Shown: positions 16,813-26,479 of the stretch, piece by piece
How positions within the stretch are numbered: the stretch's first letter is position 1
Layout: every line of letters starts with the position of its first letter
NCBI RefSeq assembly: GCF_000760935.2
Contig: NZ_CP049744.1
Coordinates: forward strand, 3,689,501-3,753,500
DNA: 64,000 nt
Source: Rhodococcoides fascians A25f
GTDB taxonomy: Bacteria; Actinomycetota; Actinomycetes; Mycobacteriales; Mycobacteriaceae
Direction of reading: 5' to 3'
Notes under the pieces: model-generated
The model's input: the letters and a program-made list of their open reading frames with translations, nothing else
What the model was told of the DNA's origin: nothing
The model's database searches: none
Program-made: the position numbers and the translations under genes

Positions 16813-17538
16813 ATGAGCGCTCCCTTGACCATCGTCACCGGTGGCAGCCGCGGGATCGGTGCCGCCGTGTCCCGACGGCTGGCTGCCGACGGGCACGATG
16901 TGGTGATCGGCTACCGTTCCGATGCCGTCGCTGCCGAGAGACTCGCCACAGAGTTGTCGACATCCGGCCGAACTGTGGTCGCGGTATGCGCCGACACCAC
17001 CGACGAGCAGGCGGTCTCCGCCCTGTTCTCCGCGGCCGCGGAGATCGGCACCCTCACCGGATTGGTGAACAACGCGGGCTCGGCACGCGCCGTCGGGATG
17101 CTGGTGGACAACGACATCGAGACCATCAGAGCAGACCTCGATGTCAACTTGATCGGGGTGATCACCTGCTGCAAATATGCGATCGCAGCGATGGCCGAAT
17201 CGGGTGGAGCAATCGTCAACATGTCCTCTGCTGCCGCCACCCTCGGTAGCCCCGGAATGTATGTGCACTATGCGGCAGCCAAGGCTGCGGTCGATACACT
17301 GACCGTCGGTCTGTCCAAAGAGGTTGCCGGGCAGAATATTCGGGTCAATGCAGTGGCACCCGGAATCATCGAAACCGACTTCCACCGAGATCGACAACGG
17401 CCGCAGAAGATGGCGTCGAACATCCCCCTCGGTCGCCCAGGTGTGCCGGACGAGATCGCCGGTGCGGTGTCGTGGTTGCTCTCCGCCGATGCGCGGTACG
17501 CCACCGGAACCGTCGTACGGGTGGCCGGCGGTATGTGA
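16813..17538 (+). CDS. Short-chain dehydrogenase (FabG-like)
   Basis: The 241-residue product has TGGSRGIGAAVSRRLAADGH, GYRSDAVAAERLA (NADP-type), LVNNAGSAR, VNMSSAAATLG and YAAAK, all classical SDR active-site elements, and ends AGGM as FabG-type enzymes do. The ATG at 16813 gives MSAPLTIVTGG; upstream sequence in the same frame is the regulator's antisense. It is divergent from the XRE regulator and likely under its control. Substrate unknown. Confidence 0.9.
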   Translation: MSAPLTIVTGGSRGIGAAVSRRLAADGHDVVIGYRSDAVAAERLATELSTSGRTVVAVCADTTDEQAVSALFSAAAEIGTLTGLVNNAGSARAVGMLVDNDIETIRADLDVNLIGVITCCKYAIAAMAESGGAIVNMSSAAATLGSPGMYVHYAAAKAAVDTLTVGLSKEVAGQNIRVNAVAPGIIETDFHRDRQRPQKMASNIPLGRPGVPDEIAGAVSWLLSADARYATGTVVRVAGGM

Positions 17539-17553
17539 ACGCCTCGGCTGCCA

Positions 17554-18069
17554 CTAGCGAGGTGCGATGCGGTGCAGTTCGACTGCGTCGAGCTCCCCGT
17601 TCTCGGCAACGGCCGTCATGTAGGTGCAGAAAGGTTGCCGACGCCGATCCGTAGGAGATCCGGGGTTGAGCAGCCGTAGACCGTTGTCTGCGAAGGTGTC
17701 CCACGGTATGTGACTGTGCCCGAACACGAGGACGTCCGTCTCCGGGTATGCCGACGCCATGCGTCGTTCACGGCCCGTCGCGGCACCGGTCTCGTGCACC
17801 ACGGTGAACCGAACTCCGCCGAGCGAGACGTCGGCGCGCTCGGGCATCAGAGCCCGTAACTCGTCACCGTCGTTGTTCCCCCAGCACGCGACCAGAGAAC
17901 GCGACCGCTTCGACAGTGCCTCGAACGATGCGAGGTCCACCCAATCACCGGCGTGGATCACGACATCTGCGTCGTCAACGGCCGACCACACTTCGTCGGG
18001 CAGGTCGCGAGCACGCTTCGGGAGATGAGTGTCGGCAATCAGCAGCAGCTTCACCACTCGATTGTGCAC
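17554..18069 (-). CDS. YfcE/MJ0936-type metallophosphoesterase
   Basis: The 171-residue product has the calcineurin-like metal-binding motifs in order: LLIADTHLPKR, VIHAGDWVD, WGNND, TVVHE and FGHSHIPW, ending in LNPGSPTDRR, which is typical of the YfcE phosphodiesterase group. Such enzymes hydrolyse phosphodiesters with divalent metals; the physiological substrate is unknown. The ATG at 18069 is 18 bases after the dnaE2 stop; GTG at 18054 (VKLLLIADTH) is an alternative start. Cotranscription with dnaE2 is possible. Confidence 0.87.
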   Translation of the reverse strand: MHNRVVKLLLIADTHLPKRARDLPDEVWSAVDDADVVIHAGDWVDLASFEALSKRSRSLVACWGNNDGDELRALMPERADVSLGGVRFTVVHETGAATGRERRMASAYPETDVLVFGHSHIPWDTFADNGLRLLNPGSPTDRRRQPFCTYMTAVAENGELDAVELHRIAPR

Positions 18070-18087
18070 GCGAGCGGTGCGGCCCGG

Positions 18088-21000
18088 TCAACGAAAGTCC
18101 CTCGACCTGGATGCGACTCGCAGATCCATCAGTTGCAAATGGTCTGCCACCACGGTCACCGCACCCTCTGCGTTCTGCACTTTGCCTCGAATCAGCAACG
18201 CCGGAGCCGTGATTGCCAACTTGCGGTACTTGGCCCACAATCCGACCGAGCACACCACGTTGACCATGCCGGTTTCGTCCTCGAGGTTGATGAACGTGAC
18301 GCCTCCGGCAGTGGCAGGCCGCTGGCGATGCGTCACCGCACCGCCGACGAGGACTCGGTCTCCATCGGGGATCTGCAGCAACCGATTCGCAGGAACCACC
18401 CCGAGAGATTCGAGCCGATCTCGAAAGAACTGGGTGGGATAGGAATTCGGCGAGACCCCGGTTGCCCAGACATCGGCCGACGCCAGATCGAGATCTGTCA
18501 TTCCCGGCAGCGCAGGCGCTTTCGTCGACGCGCCGATACCAGGGAGCAGACCAGGACGCTCCCCCGCCGCCGCGCCGGCAGCCCACAACGCCTCTCGACG
18601 TGTGATGCCGAAACACCCCAGTGCGCCGGCCGTGGCCAGCGATTCCGCTTGCGCAACCGACAGTTCGACGCGACCGGTCAGATCCAGGAACGAGGTGTAC
18701 GGCCCGTGTGAGTTCCGGGCATCGACGATCTTCTGTGCCAGTGCGGTACCGATGAACTTCACATCGGCCAACCCCATGCGAATCTCGAGGCCGTCTCCCT
18801 CGAGATTCGCATGACCGAGACTGGCGTTCACGTCGGCACCGTGCACCAGCACGCCGTGCCGCCTGGCATCGGCGACCAAAGATTGAGGCGAGTAGAAACC
18901 CATCGGCTGGGCGCGCAACAAGCCTGCACAGAAGGCAGCCGGATGATGCAACTTGAACCACGACGAATAGAAGACCAACGAGGCGAAGCTCTGCGAATGA
19001 CTCTCGGGGAAGCCGAAATTGGCGAACGCCGACAGCTTTTCGTAGATGCGGTCGGCAGCCTCACCGGTGATGCCGTGCAGATCGCGCATCCCGTCGTAGA
19101 ACCGCCCGCGCAGCAGCTCCATCTTCTCCGGTGATCGCTTCGATCCCATGGCGCGACGCAATTGGTCGGCGTCGGCGGCACTGAAACCGGCGACATCGAT
19201 GGCCATCTGCATCAGCTGTTCCTGGAACAGCGGAACTCCGAGAGTTCGATCGAGTGCCTTCTTGAGCGACGGGTGCTCGAAGATCACCGGCTCGAGTCCG
19301 TTGCGACGCTTGATGTACGGGTGCACCGAACCACCCTGGATCGGACCGGGACGGATCAGGGCGACCTCGACCACCAGATCGTAGAAGTTACGCGGCTTGA
19401 GCCTCGGCAGAGTAGCCATCTGCGCGCGGGATTCGACCTGGAACACCCCCACCGAATCGGCTCGTTGAAGCATCTCGTACACCTCGGGCTCGGACAGGTC
19501 GATCGAGGCGAGGTCGATGTCGATGCCCTTGTGCTCGGCGATCAGGTCCATCATGTAGTGCAGAGCCGAGAGCATGCCCAGCCCGAGCATGTCGAACTTC
19601 ACCAAACCCACTGCGGCACAATCGTCTTTGTCCCACTGCAGCACACTGCGATTCTCCATCGTCGCCCACTCCACCGGGCAGACATCTGCGATCGGCCTAT
19701 CGCAGATCACCATGCCGCCGGAGTGAATGCCGAGGTGCCGCGGGAATCCCTCGATCTGCCGCGCAAGTTGGAGAACCGACTCGGGAATACCGTCACCTTC
19801 CTGATCACCGATTCCGGACCAGCGGGTGATCTGCTTGCTCCACGCGTCCTGTTGCCCCTGCGAGAAGCCGAGCGCACGGGCCATGTCTCGTACCGAGGAC
19901 TTGCCGCGGTAGGTGATGACGTTGGCCACCTGAGCGGCATGGGTACGGCCGTACTTGGCGTAGACGTGCTGGATCGCCTCTTCGCGGCGATCCGATTCGA
20001 TGTCGATATCGATATCGGGTGGGCCGTCGCGTTCGGGTGCCAGGAACCGCTCGAACAGCAGCTTGTTGGCCACCGGGTCGACGTTGGTGATACCGATGGC
20101 GTAGCAGACAGCAGAGTTCGCTGCCGAACCTCTTCCCTGACAGAGGATGTCGTGTGTCTTGCAGAAATGGACGATGTCGTGGACCACCAGAAAGTAGCCG
20201 GGGAACTCGAGCCGCTCGATGATGTCGAGTTCGTATTCGAGCTGCGAATACGCCGCCGGATTCGCCGATTGCGGGCCATAGCGTCGGGCCGCGCCCTCGA
20301 ACGTGAGTCGCCGCAGATAACTGATCTCGGTGTAACCGTCGGGCACCTCGAACGGCGGCAGGCGTGGCGCGATCAACGTCAGATCGAACGAGCACTCACG
20401 ACCGAGCTCGACGGCACCGCGTACCGCGCCCGGATAGTGCTCGAACAATTCGGCCATCTCCGCCCCGGACCGAAGATGTGCGCCGCCCGTCGGTGCCATC
20501 CAACCGGCGGCCTCGTCCAAGCTGCTGCGCGCACGTACCGCAGCCATTGCCATGGCCAACCTCCTGCTGCGCGGACTCGCGTAGTGCGCGGCCGTGGTCG
20601 CGATCATCGGAAGGCCGTACTTGCGAGCCAGTGCCGCGAGCGCATCGTTGCGCTCGTCGTCGTCCGCAATTCCGTGCCGGGTGAGTTCGACGGTGACGCG
20701 ATCGGGACCGAAGCGGTCGACGAGAGTGCGCAGTGCGGCCTCGGCCGCCTCCGGACCTCCGCGCGAGAGTGCCTGCCGAACATGACCTTTCCGGCAACCG
20801 GTGAGAATCTGCCAGTGCCCGCCCGCCGCTTCGGTGAGCTCGTCGATGTCGTACTGCGGCTTACCTTTGACCCCACCGGCCAGGTGCGCGGCCGCGATCC
20901 GACGCGAGAGCCGTCGATACCCCTCTTGACCGCGGGCGAGCACCAACAGATGAGTGCCGTCGGGGTCGGTCGCTCCGGCCCTCGATCGGTCGCTGTCGAG

Positions 21001-21363
21001 CGATAGTTCGGCACCGAACACGGTTCCGATGCCGAGAGCTCTGGCCGCCTCAGCGAAGCGAACGACTCCGTAGAAACCGTCGTGATCGGTGATGGCAATG
21101 GATTCGAGGCCGAGGCGTACCGCTTCTTCGACCATCTCCTCCGGCTGCGAGGCACCGTCGAGAAAGCTGAACGCCGAGTGCGCGTGCAATTCTGCATACG
21201 GCGTCGTGGACAGCACGGGCTTGTCGACGGTCCGGTCGTAGACGTCCCTCTTTCGCGACCAGGCCGGGCTGTCGCCGCCGTCGCCCTCGGCCGCAGGCTT
21301 GGGACGTCCGGACAGGACGCGCTCCATCTCCGACCACGTGGGTGGTCCGTCGTTCCATCCCAT
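18088..21363 (-). CDS. dnaE2: Error-prone DNA polymerase III alpha subunit
   Basis: This 1091-residue C-family polymerase carries out translesion synthesis and damage-induced mutagenesis with ImuA' and ImuB. It has an N-terminal PHP domain (YAELHAHSAFSFLDGASQPE), the palm catalytic aspartates in PDIDIDIESDRREE, QGRGSAANSAVCYAIGI, the finger region, a helix-hairpin-helix segment and a C-terminal OB fold (VLVGGAVTHRQRPATAGG, FINLEDETGMVNVVC). The length matches DnaE2 rather than replicative DnaE1. A LexA box lies 31 bases upstream of the start, so it should be SOS-induced. The imuA'-imuB operon is about 7.4 kb away on the same strand. Confidence 0.96.
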   Translation of the reverse strand: MGWNDGPPTWSEMERVLSGRPKPAAEGDGGDSPAWSRKRDVYDRTVDKPVLSTTPYAELHAHSAFSFLDGASQPEEMVEEAVRLGLESIAITDHDGFYGVVRFAEAARALGIGTVFGAELSLDSDRSRAGATDPDGTHLLVLARGQEGYRRLSRRIAAAHLAGGVKGKPQYDIDELTEAAGGHWQILTGCRKGHVRQALSRGGPEAAEAALRTLVDRFGPDRVTVELTRHGIADDDERNDALAALARKYGLPMIATTAAHYASPRSRRLAMAMAAVRARSSLDEAAGWMAPTGGAHLRSGAEMAELFEHYPGAVRGAVELGRECSFDLTLIAPRLPPFEVPDGYTEISYLRRLTFEGAARRYGPQSANPAAYSQLEYELDIIERLEFPGYFLVVHDIVHFCKTHDILCQGRGSAANSAVCYAIGITNVDPVANKLLFERFLAPERDGPPDIDIDIESDRREEAIQHVYAKYGRTHAAQVANVITYRGKSSVRDMARALGFSQGQQDAWSKQITRWSGIGDQEGDGIPESVLQLARQIEGFPRHLGIHSGGMVICDRPIADVCPVEWATMENRSVLQWDKDDCAAVGLVKFDMLGLGMLSALHYMMDLIAEHKGIDIDLASIDLSEPEVYEMLQRADSVGVFQVESRAQMATLPRLKPRNFYDLVVEVALIRPGPIQGGSVHPYIKRRNGLEPVIFEHPSLKKALDRTLGVPLFQEQLMQMAIDVAGFSAADADQLRRAMGSKRSPEKMELLRGRFYDGMRDLHGITGEAADRIYEKLSAFANFGFPESHSQSFASLVFYSSWFKLHHPAAFCAGLLRAQPMGFYSPQSLVADARRHGVLVHGADVNASLGHANLEGDGLEIRMGLADVKFIGTALAQKIVDARNSHGPYTSFLDLTGRVELSVAQAESLATAGALGCFGITRREALWAAGAAAGERPGLLPGIGASTKAPALPGMTDLDLASADVWATGVSPNSYPTQFFRDRLESLGVVPANRLLQIPDGDRVLVGGAVTHRQRPATAGGVTFINLEDETGMVNVVCSVGLWAKYRKLAITAPALLIRGKVQNAEGAVTVVADHLQLMDLRVASRSRDFR

Positions 21364-21393
21364 CGAGCCCTCCCCTCACGCGTCACCATTGCA

Positions 21394-21409
21394 TCGAACA
21401 TCTGTTCTA
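21394..21409 (-). promoter_or_regulatory. LexA (SOS) box upstream of dnaE2
   Basis: TCGAACATCTGTTCTA matches the actinobacterial LexA consensus TCGAACNNNNGTTCGA with one substitution (T for G near the 3' end). It lies 31 bases upstream of the dnaE2 ATG and 78 bases before the divergent MMPL gene. Confidence 0.85.
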
Positions 21410-21486
21410 ATGAGAGCACGCGGGTCCGACACGATCAACTACAGTCGAGTCGCCACTGACCCCTTCCACAGAGCCGGAGCACCGTC

Positions 21487-23616
21487 GTGACCCGTTGGGC
21501 CTCGTTCGTCGTATCGCACAAACGATGGGTGCTGGCAGTCGTCGTTGCCGTCGTCGCCGTCGGCGGGGTGTTGGGACTGAGCGTCTTCTCGAAGCTGAGC
21601 GAGGGTGGCTACGCCGACGCCGGCAGTGAGTCGTCGGAGGTGGCACGGTTGGTGCAGGGCATCGGCCAGCCGACACCGGACATCGTGGCGATCTACACCG
21701 CACCCGACGGCGAGACGATCGACGACATCGGGCCCCGAGTGCAAGCGACGCTCGACGAGTTCACCGGTCGATACACCCTCGGCAACGTGAATTCGTACTG
21801 GACCGCGGACCCGGTCAGCAAAGAATTCCTGGTCTCGAAGGACCGAACGAAGGCGCTGGTGACGGTATCCCTCGGGGCCAACTCGGGCGTCACGTTCAAC
21901 ACCTTCGGCGAGCTTCCGCCCCAGCTCGAAGTACCCGGCGTCGAATCGCAGTTCGCCGGCGCGTCGGTGGTCGGAGTTTCGCTCAGTGAGACCCTCGAAA
22001 GCGACCTCGTCCGCTCGGAGCTCATCGCTGTTCCCATCACACTGCTGCTGCTGATCTTCATCTTCGGTGGCGTGATCGCCGCGGCGGTTCCGGTGTTCGT
22101 CGGCATCCTGAGCGTGCTCAGCTCCTTGGCGATCCTGCGCGTCCTCACCGAGTTCACCGAAGTCAGTTCGTTCTCGATCAACGTCGCGTCTCTGTTGGGG
22201 CTCGGCCTGGCCATCGACTACGGATTGTTCATCGTCAGCAGGTTCCGCGAGGAATTGCGGGGCGGGTCGACGTCGGTCGACGCGACCGTCCGCACCGTCG
22301 CCACTGCCGGCAAGACCGTCGTCTTCTCGGGACTGCTGTTGGTCTGCGCGTTCGCCGGCATGCTCGTCTTCCCCCAGGCAGTGATCCGGTCCCTCGGATT
22401 CGGTGCCATGGCCGCGGTGGCGAGCGCCGCTGCCCTGTCACTGACCGTCGTTCCGGCACTGCTCGCAATTCTCGGCACCCGAATCAATTCCTGGACCTGG
22501 TCACGCACCGCGTCCGATCGCAGCGATGCACGCGCACACAAGTTCTGGGGTGGTGTGGTCACCCGTGTGATGAAGCATCCAGGGATCGTCGCAGCTGTCA
22601 TCGTCGCGGGGTTGCTGATCATCGCCACCCCGATCCTCAAGGTCTCACTCGGCGAGGTCGACTACACGGCGTTGCCGAAAGACAACCCTGCGCGCATGGC
22701 GTTCGAGACACTCGGTGCCGACTTCGAGTCGACCGGTGACGGTGCCACCGTCGTTCTTCGTGGCCTGGACGGCGTCAAGCCTCAGGGCGCACCCATTGCA
22801 GCTCTGACCTCGGCTGTGGAATCCACGCCCGGTATCGCCCGCGCCGAATTCATCGGCTCCAAAGACGATTTCGTGACCCTCGAGGCGGCCTACAGCGAAC
22901 CGACCGGTGGACTGACCGAGGCCGAATCCCAATCCGACTCAGTGTCTGCATTGCGCTCGATCACCCCTCCGGACGGAACCGAGATCCTCGTCGGCGGCAG
23001 TCGCGCGAACATCGACGACGGAAATGCGGCCATTGCGAAGTGGCTACCGGTGATGATCTCGATCATGGTGGTCTCGACGCTGGTACTGCTGTTCCTGGCG
23101 TTCGGCTCGATCGTGTTGCCGATCAAGGCCGTACTGATGGCAGGGCTGAGCTTGGGCGCGACATTCGGTGCCCTGACGTGGGTGTTCCAGGAGGGCCACG
23201 GGGCAGGACTGATCGGCGTCACTCCAGGACCACTCGAATCGACGTTCGTGGTCCTCATCCTCGCGGTCATCTTCGGCTTGTCGACCGACTACGAAGTGTT
23301 CCTGATGTCTCGCATGGTCGAAGCTCGCGCGGCGGGAGCGAGCACCGAAGAAGCCGTTGTCTTCGGTGCTCAGCGCACCGGACGTATCGTCACCGCGGCA
23401 GCGCTGATTCTGATCGTCGTCACCGGAGCGTTCACCATCTCGGGTCTGTCGATCATGAAGTTTCTCGGCTTCGGCGTCATTCTCGCCCTGATCATCGACG
23501 CCACCATCATCCGCATGCTGCTGGTTCCGTCCTTGGTCAAGCTCATGGGTGAGGCCAATTGGTGGGCTCCGGCATGGATGAAGAAAGTGCACGACAAGGC
23601 CGGTATAGGCCACTAG
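21487..23616 (+). CDS. MMPL-family (RND superfamily) transporter
   Basis: The 709-residue product starts at GTG 21487 (MTRWASFVVSHKRWVLAVVV). It has the MMPL layout: one helix, a large extracytoplasmic loop, five helices including FSINVASLLGLGLAIDYGLF with its conserved Asp-Tyr pair, then a sixth helix, a second loop (DYTALPKDNPARMAFETLGA) and five further helices containing FGLSTDYEVFLMSRMVEAR. In mycolic-acid bacteria this family exports lipids or exchanges drugs using the proton motive force. It is directly upstream of an acyl-CoA reductase gene, consistent with a lipid-related role, though the substrate is unknown. Confidence 0.92.
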   Translation: MTRWASFVVSHKRWVLAVVVAVVAVGGVLGLSVFSKLSEGGYADAGSESSEVARLVQGIGQPTPDIVAIYTAPDGETIDDIGPRVQATLDEFTGRYTLGNVNSYWTADPVSKEFLVSKDRTKALVTVSLGANSGVTFNTFGELPPQLEVPGVESQFAGASVVGVSLSETLESDLVRSELIAVPITLLLLIFIFGGVIAAAVPVFVGILSVLSSLAILRVLTEFTEVSSFSINVASLLGLGLAIDYGLFIVSRFREELRGGSTSVDATVRTVATAGKTVVFSGLLLVCAFAGMLVFPQAVIRSLGFGAMAAVASAAALSLTVVPALLAILGTRINSWTWSRTASDRSDARAHKFWGGVVTRVMKHPGIVAAVIVAGLLIIATPILKVSLGEVDYTALPKDNPARMAFETLGADFESTGDGATVVLRGLDGVKPQGAPIAALTSAVESTPGIARAEFIGSKDDFVTLEAAYSEPTGGLTEAESQSDSVSALRSITPPDGTEILVGGSRANIDDGNAAIAKWLPVMISIMVVSTLVLLFLAFGSIVLPIKAVLMAGLSLGATFGALTWVFQEGHGAGLIGVTPGPLESTFVVLILAVIFGLSTDYEVFLMSRMVEARAAGASTEEAVVFGAQRTGRIVTAAALILIVVTGAFTISGLSIMKFLGFGVILALIIDATIIRMLLVPSLVKLMGEANWWAPAWMKKVHDKAGIGH

Positions 23617-23650
23617 CCCAGGAACTTACTTCGGAGTAAGGTCGGCTCGC

Positions 23651-25651
23651 ATGGCGAACTACATCGTGACCGGCGGTACCGGGTTTCTCGGTAAGAACGT
23701 CCTACCCCGACTGCTGGAGCGTGACGCGAACGCCGTGATCCACGTGCTGGTGCGTCCGAACTCGGTGGCTCGCCTCGAGCGACATGCACAGCAACTCGAC
23801 GGCGGCGATCGGATTCGTCCGTTGATCGGTGATCTGACCGAACCCGAGCTCGGACTCTCCGACGTGCCGTCCGACATCGACCACATCCTCCATCTCGGTG
23901 CCGTCTACGATCTGACCGCAGGCGACGAGCAGGCACCGACCAATGTCGCCGGAACCGCCTCGGTCATCGGCCTGGCCGAGAAGACCGGCGCTCGACTGCA
24001 TCACATCTCGTCGATCGCCGTTGCCGGAGACTACCGAGGAACGTTCTCCGAGAACGATTTCGACCTCGGCCAGAGATTCCCGACGGCCTATCATCGCACC
24101 AAGTTCGAGTCCGAGAAATTGGTCCGCGACAGCACCGTGGACTGGCGGGTCTACCGGCCTGCCGCAATCATCGGGAACTCGGAGACCGGAGCCATCGACA
24201 AGATCGACGGCCCGTACTACTTCTTTCCGTTCTTCGCGCAACTGGCCAAGCTGCCCTCCGTGCTACCGATCACGGTGCCGAAGATGGGCAATACCAACCT
24301 GGTTCCGGTCGACTACGTCGCCGACGCCATCGTCGAACTCGTGCACCGAGACACCGCTCCCCGCAGTGTTTTTCACTTGGTGAACCCGAGTCCACAGTCC
24401 ATGGCGGAGGTGTACTCGGCATTCTCGTCGGCGGCCGGATCCCGAGCACGAGTGCTCGACGTTCCCGGAGCACTGGTTGCCCCGGTTGTGTCCCCCAAAT
24501 CCGGAGCGGTACGAAAGCAGCGCAACGCCGCCCTCCGCGATCTCGGCGTCCCACCGGTCATGCTCGATCACCTGACACTGCCCACGGTGTTCGAGTCGGC
24601 AGCGACGCAGAAAGCGTTGCAGGGCAGCTCGATCACGCCACCGCCACTGCGCACGTACGCAGATCGCGTGTGGACGTACTGGCAGAAGAACTTCGATCCC
24701 AAGCGCAACCGCCGGGACGACCCGCGGGGAGCACTGTTCGGTCGTCACATCATCATCACCGGCGGGTCCTCCGGCATCGGCCGAGCCAGTGCCGAGGCGG
24801 CGGCTCGCAAGGGCGCAGTGGTCATTCTTCTGGCACGCGGACAAGATCAACTCGACGAGGTGGTCGAGCACATTCGCGAATCGGGCGGTACCGCCTACGG
24901 TTACCCGTGCGACGTGACCGACAGCGAATCGGTGGACCACACCGTCAAGACCGTTCTGAGCGAACACGGTCACGTCGACATGCTGGTGAACAGCGCCGGT
25001 CGATCCATCCGCCGGTCGCTCTATCGATCCACCGATCGGTTGCACGATTACGAGCGCACCATGGCCGTCAACTATTTCGGCGCGATTCGATTGGTGCTGG
25101 CGCTGCTACCGCACCTGCGCGAACGTCAGTTCGGACACGTCGTCAACATCTCCAGTGCCGCGGTCCTGGGACACCCTCCGCGCTTCTCGGCTTACGTGGC
25201 CAGCAAGGCCGCACTCGACGGTTTCACCGATGTTGCTGCTGCAGAGACACTCTCGGACGGAATCACCTATACCACCATCCACATGCCCCTGGTGGACACC
25301 CCGATGATCACCCCGACAGGCGACAAGAACGTCGGCACCGTGTTCTCACCAGAAAAGGCCGCCGCGATGGTGATCCGCGCATTGAGCGACAAGCCCAAAC
25401 GCATCGACACACCGTTGGGAACACTCGGACAGTTCGGAGCCATGTTTGCCCCCAAGGGCAAAGACCGCACGATGCATCAACACTACCGTACGTTCGCCGA
25501 ATCCGCTGCCGCCAAGGGCGAGATGCCGGTACCCCTCGAGGACGGGAAGGTGCCCTACCGAGTCCGCCCGTACGATCCGAAGACTCCGAAAGCACGCATC
25601 GGCAAAGTGATCCGGCGTGTCGGGAGATTGGTTCCCGGCACCAGTTGGTGA
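23651..25651 (+). CDS. Two-domain fatty acyl-CoA reductase (AcrA1/FcrA-like)
   Basis: The 666-residue product fuses two Rossmann enzymes. The N-terminal half, to about residue 360, is a NAD-binding-4 (male-sterility-type) reductase with TGGTGFLGKNVLPRLLERDA, an ISSIAVAGDY segment and YHRTK. The C-terminal half is a classical SDR with TGGSSGIGRASAEAAARKGA, LVNSAGRSIRR, VNISSAAVLG and YVASK. This layout matches mycobacterial AcrA1 (Rv3391) and related reductases that convert fatty acyl-CoA to aldehyde or alcohol for wax esters. It follows the MMPL gene by 34 bases, so an operon is likely. Chain-length preference cannot be read here. Confidence 0.87.
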   Translation: MANYIVTGGTGFLGKNVLPRLLERDANAVIHVLVRPNSVARLERHAQQLDGGDRIRPLIGDLTEPELGLSDVPSDIDHILHLGAVYDLTAGDEQAPTNVAGTASVIGLAEKTGARLHHISSIAVAGDYRGTFSENDFDLGQRFPTAYHRTKFESEKLVRDSTVDWRVYRPAAIIGNSETGAIDKIDGPYYFFPFFAQLAKLPSVLPITVPKMGNTNLVPVDYVADAIVELVHRDTAPRSVFHLVNPSPQSMAEVYSAFSSAAGSRARVLDVPGALVAPVVSPKSGAVRKQRNAALRDLGVPPVMLDHLTLPTVFESAATQKALQGSSITPPPLRTYADRVWTYWQKNFDPKRNRRDDPRGALFGRHIIITGGSSGIGRASAEAAARKGAVVILLARGQDQLDEVVEHIRESGGTAYGYPCDVTDSESVDHTVKTVLSEHGHVDMLVNSAGRSIRRSLYRSTDRLHDYERTMAVNYFGAIRLVLALLPHLRERQFGHVVNISSAAVLGHPPRFSAYVASKAALDGFTDVAAAETLSDGITYTTIHMPLVDTPMITPTGDKNVGTVFSPEKAAAMVIRALSDKPKRIDTPLGTLGQFGAMFAPKGKDRTMHQHYRTFAESAAAKGEMPVPLEDGKVPYRVRPYDPKTPKARIGKVIRRVGRLVPGTSW

Positions 25652-25659
25652 CGTGCGCG

Positions 25660-26424
25660 TCATGGGGCCACGGCGGTCCAGAGAGTCCAGCGATCGCGTT
25701 CGATCAACTCACCGGGGGCCAGGCGACCGCGTAGATACTCGACCAGCTCCGCGAGTTCGACGTCGGAGAGTTCGTGCAGGATGGAGCGCCCGGTTCTGCC
25801 GGCGATTTCTGTCAGGTACTGCTCGCTATTCTCGTAGCGTCGACGGGTTTCCCACAGTGGTTGCGTGGCAACATCGGTGAATCCTGCCCCAGCGAATGCG
25901 GCCACTACGTCGTCGACGTCGTGTCGGCGGCGGCCCTCGACCTCCGTCAACCGGGGAAACACGTCGAAGAGATATCCGCGCGGGTTCGTCGGCGATCCTG
26001 CCAGTGTCGCGTCCTCGCTCGTCCGATCCTGGACGATCGCGATACCACCCGGCCGCAGCAGCCGGAACATCTCTGTTGCCAGGGCGGATGCGTCGGGCAG
26101 ATGGTGGACGAGCGCGCGAGCGAACACGATATCTGCCAGGCCGTCGGGTAGGCCGGTGCGCTCGGCGGGTGCACACTCGAACGCAATGTCCGCGGGCGAC
26201 GATCGGCGGGCGGACTCCAGGATCGGTTCACTCGAATCGACAGCTGTGACACGCGCTCCCAGCGTGCGCCATGCACGCGCATAGGTACCCCCGCCACATC
26301 CGAGATCGATGACGTGCACGCCGACCGGATCGACGAAATCGGTGATCGCGGCACCCCAGGAAGGGTCGGCCTCGCGGCCGGAATAGGTGTCGCTGTTGGC
26401 TGGATCTTCGAAGTCGATGGGCAT
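25660..26424 (-). CDS. Class I SAM-dependent methyltransferase
   Basis: The 254-residue product has SAM-binding motif I VIDLGCGGGTYARAW, an acidic residue after beta 2 in VTAVDSSEPIL, and the loop FARALVHHLPDASALATEMF followed by LLRPGGIAIVQDR, as in UbiE/Methyltransf_11 proteins. The ATG at 26424 gives MPIDFEDPANSDTY; the in-frame ATG at 26445 adds seven residues. It is divergent from an ArsR-type regulator with 55 bases between starts and is probably regulated by it. The substrate is unknown. Confidence 0.87.
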   Translation of the reverse strand: MPIDFEDPANSDTYSGREADPSWGAAITDFVDPVGVHVIDLGCGGGTYARAWRTLGARVTAVDSSEPILESARRSSPADIAFECAPAERTGLPDGLADIVFARALVHHLPDASALATEMFRLLRPGGIAIVQDRTSEDATLAGSPTNPRGYLFDVFPRLTEVEGRRRHDVDDVVAAFAGAGFTDVATQPLWETRRRYENSEQYLTEIAGRTGRSILHELSDVELAELVEYLRGRLAPGELIERDRWTLWTAVAP

Positions 26425-26479
26425 GTGGATCAGTACATCGAGCACGGCTGTCGGTCGCCACCATTTAGTGTGGGACTAC

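Noticed and set aside
19162..21006. A 614-codon forward frame inside dnaE2
   Set aside because: It is a shadow of the dnaE2 coding strand, with His/Gln/Arg-rich composition and no domain.
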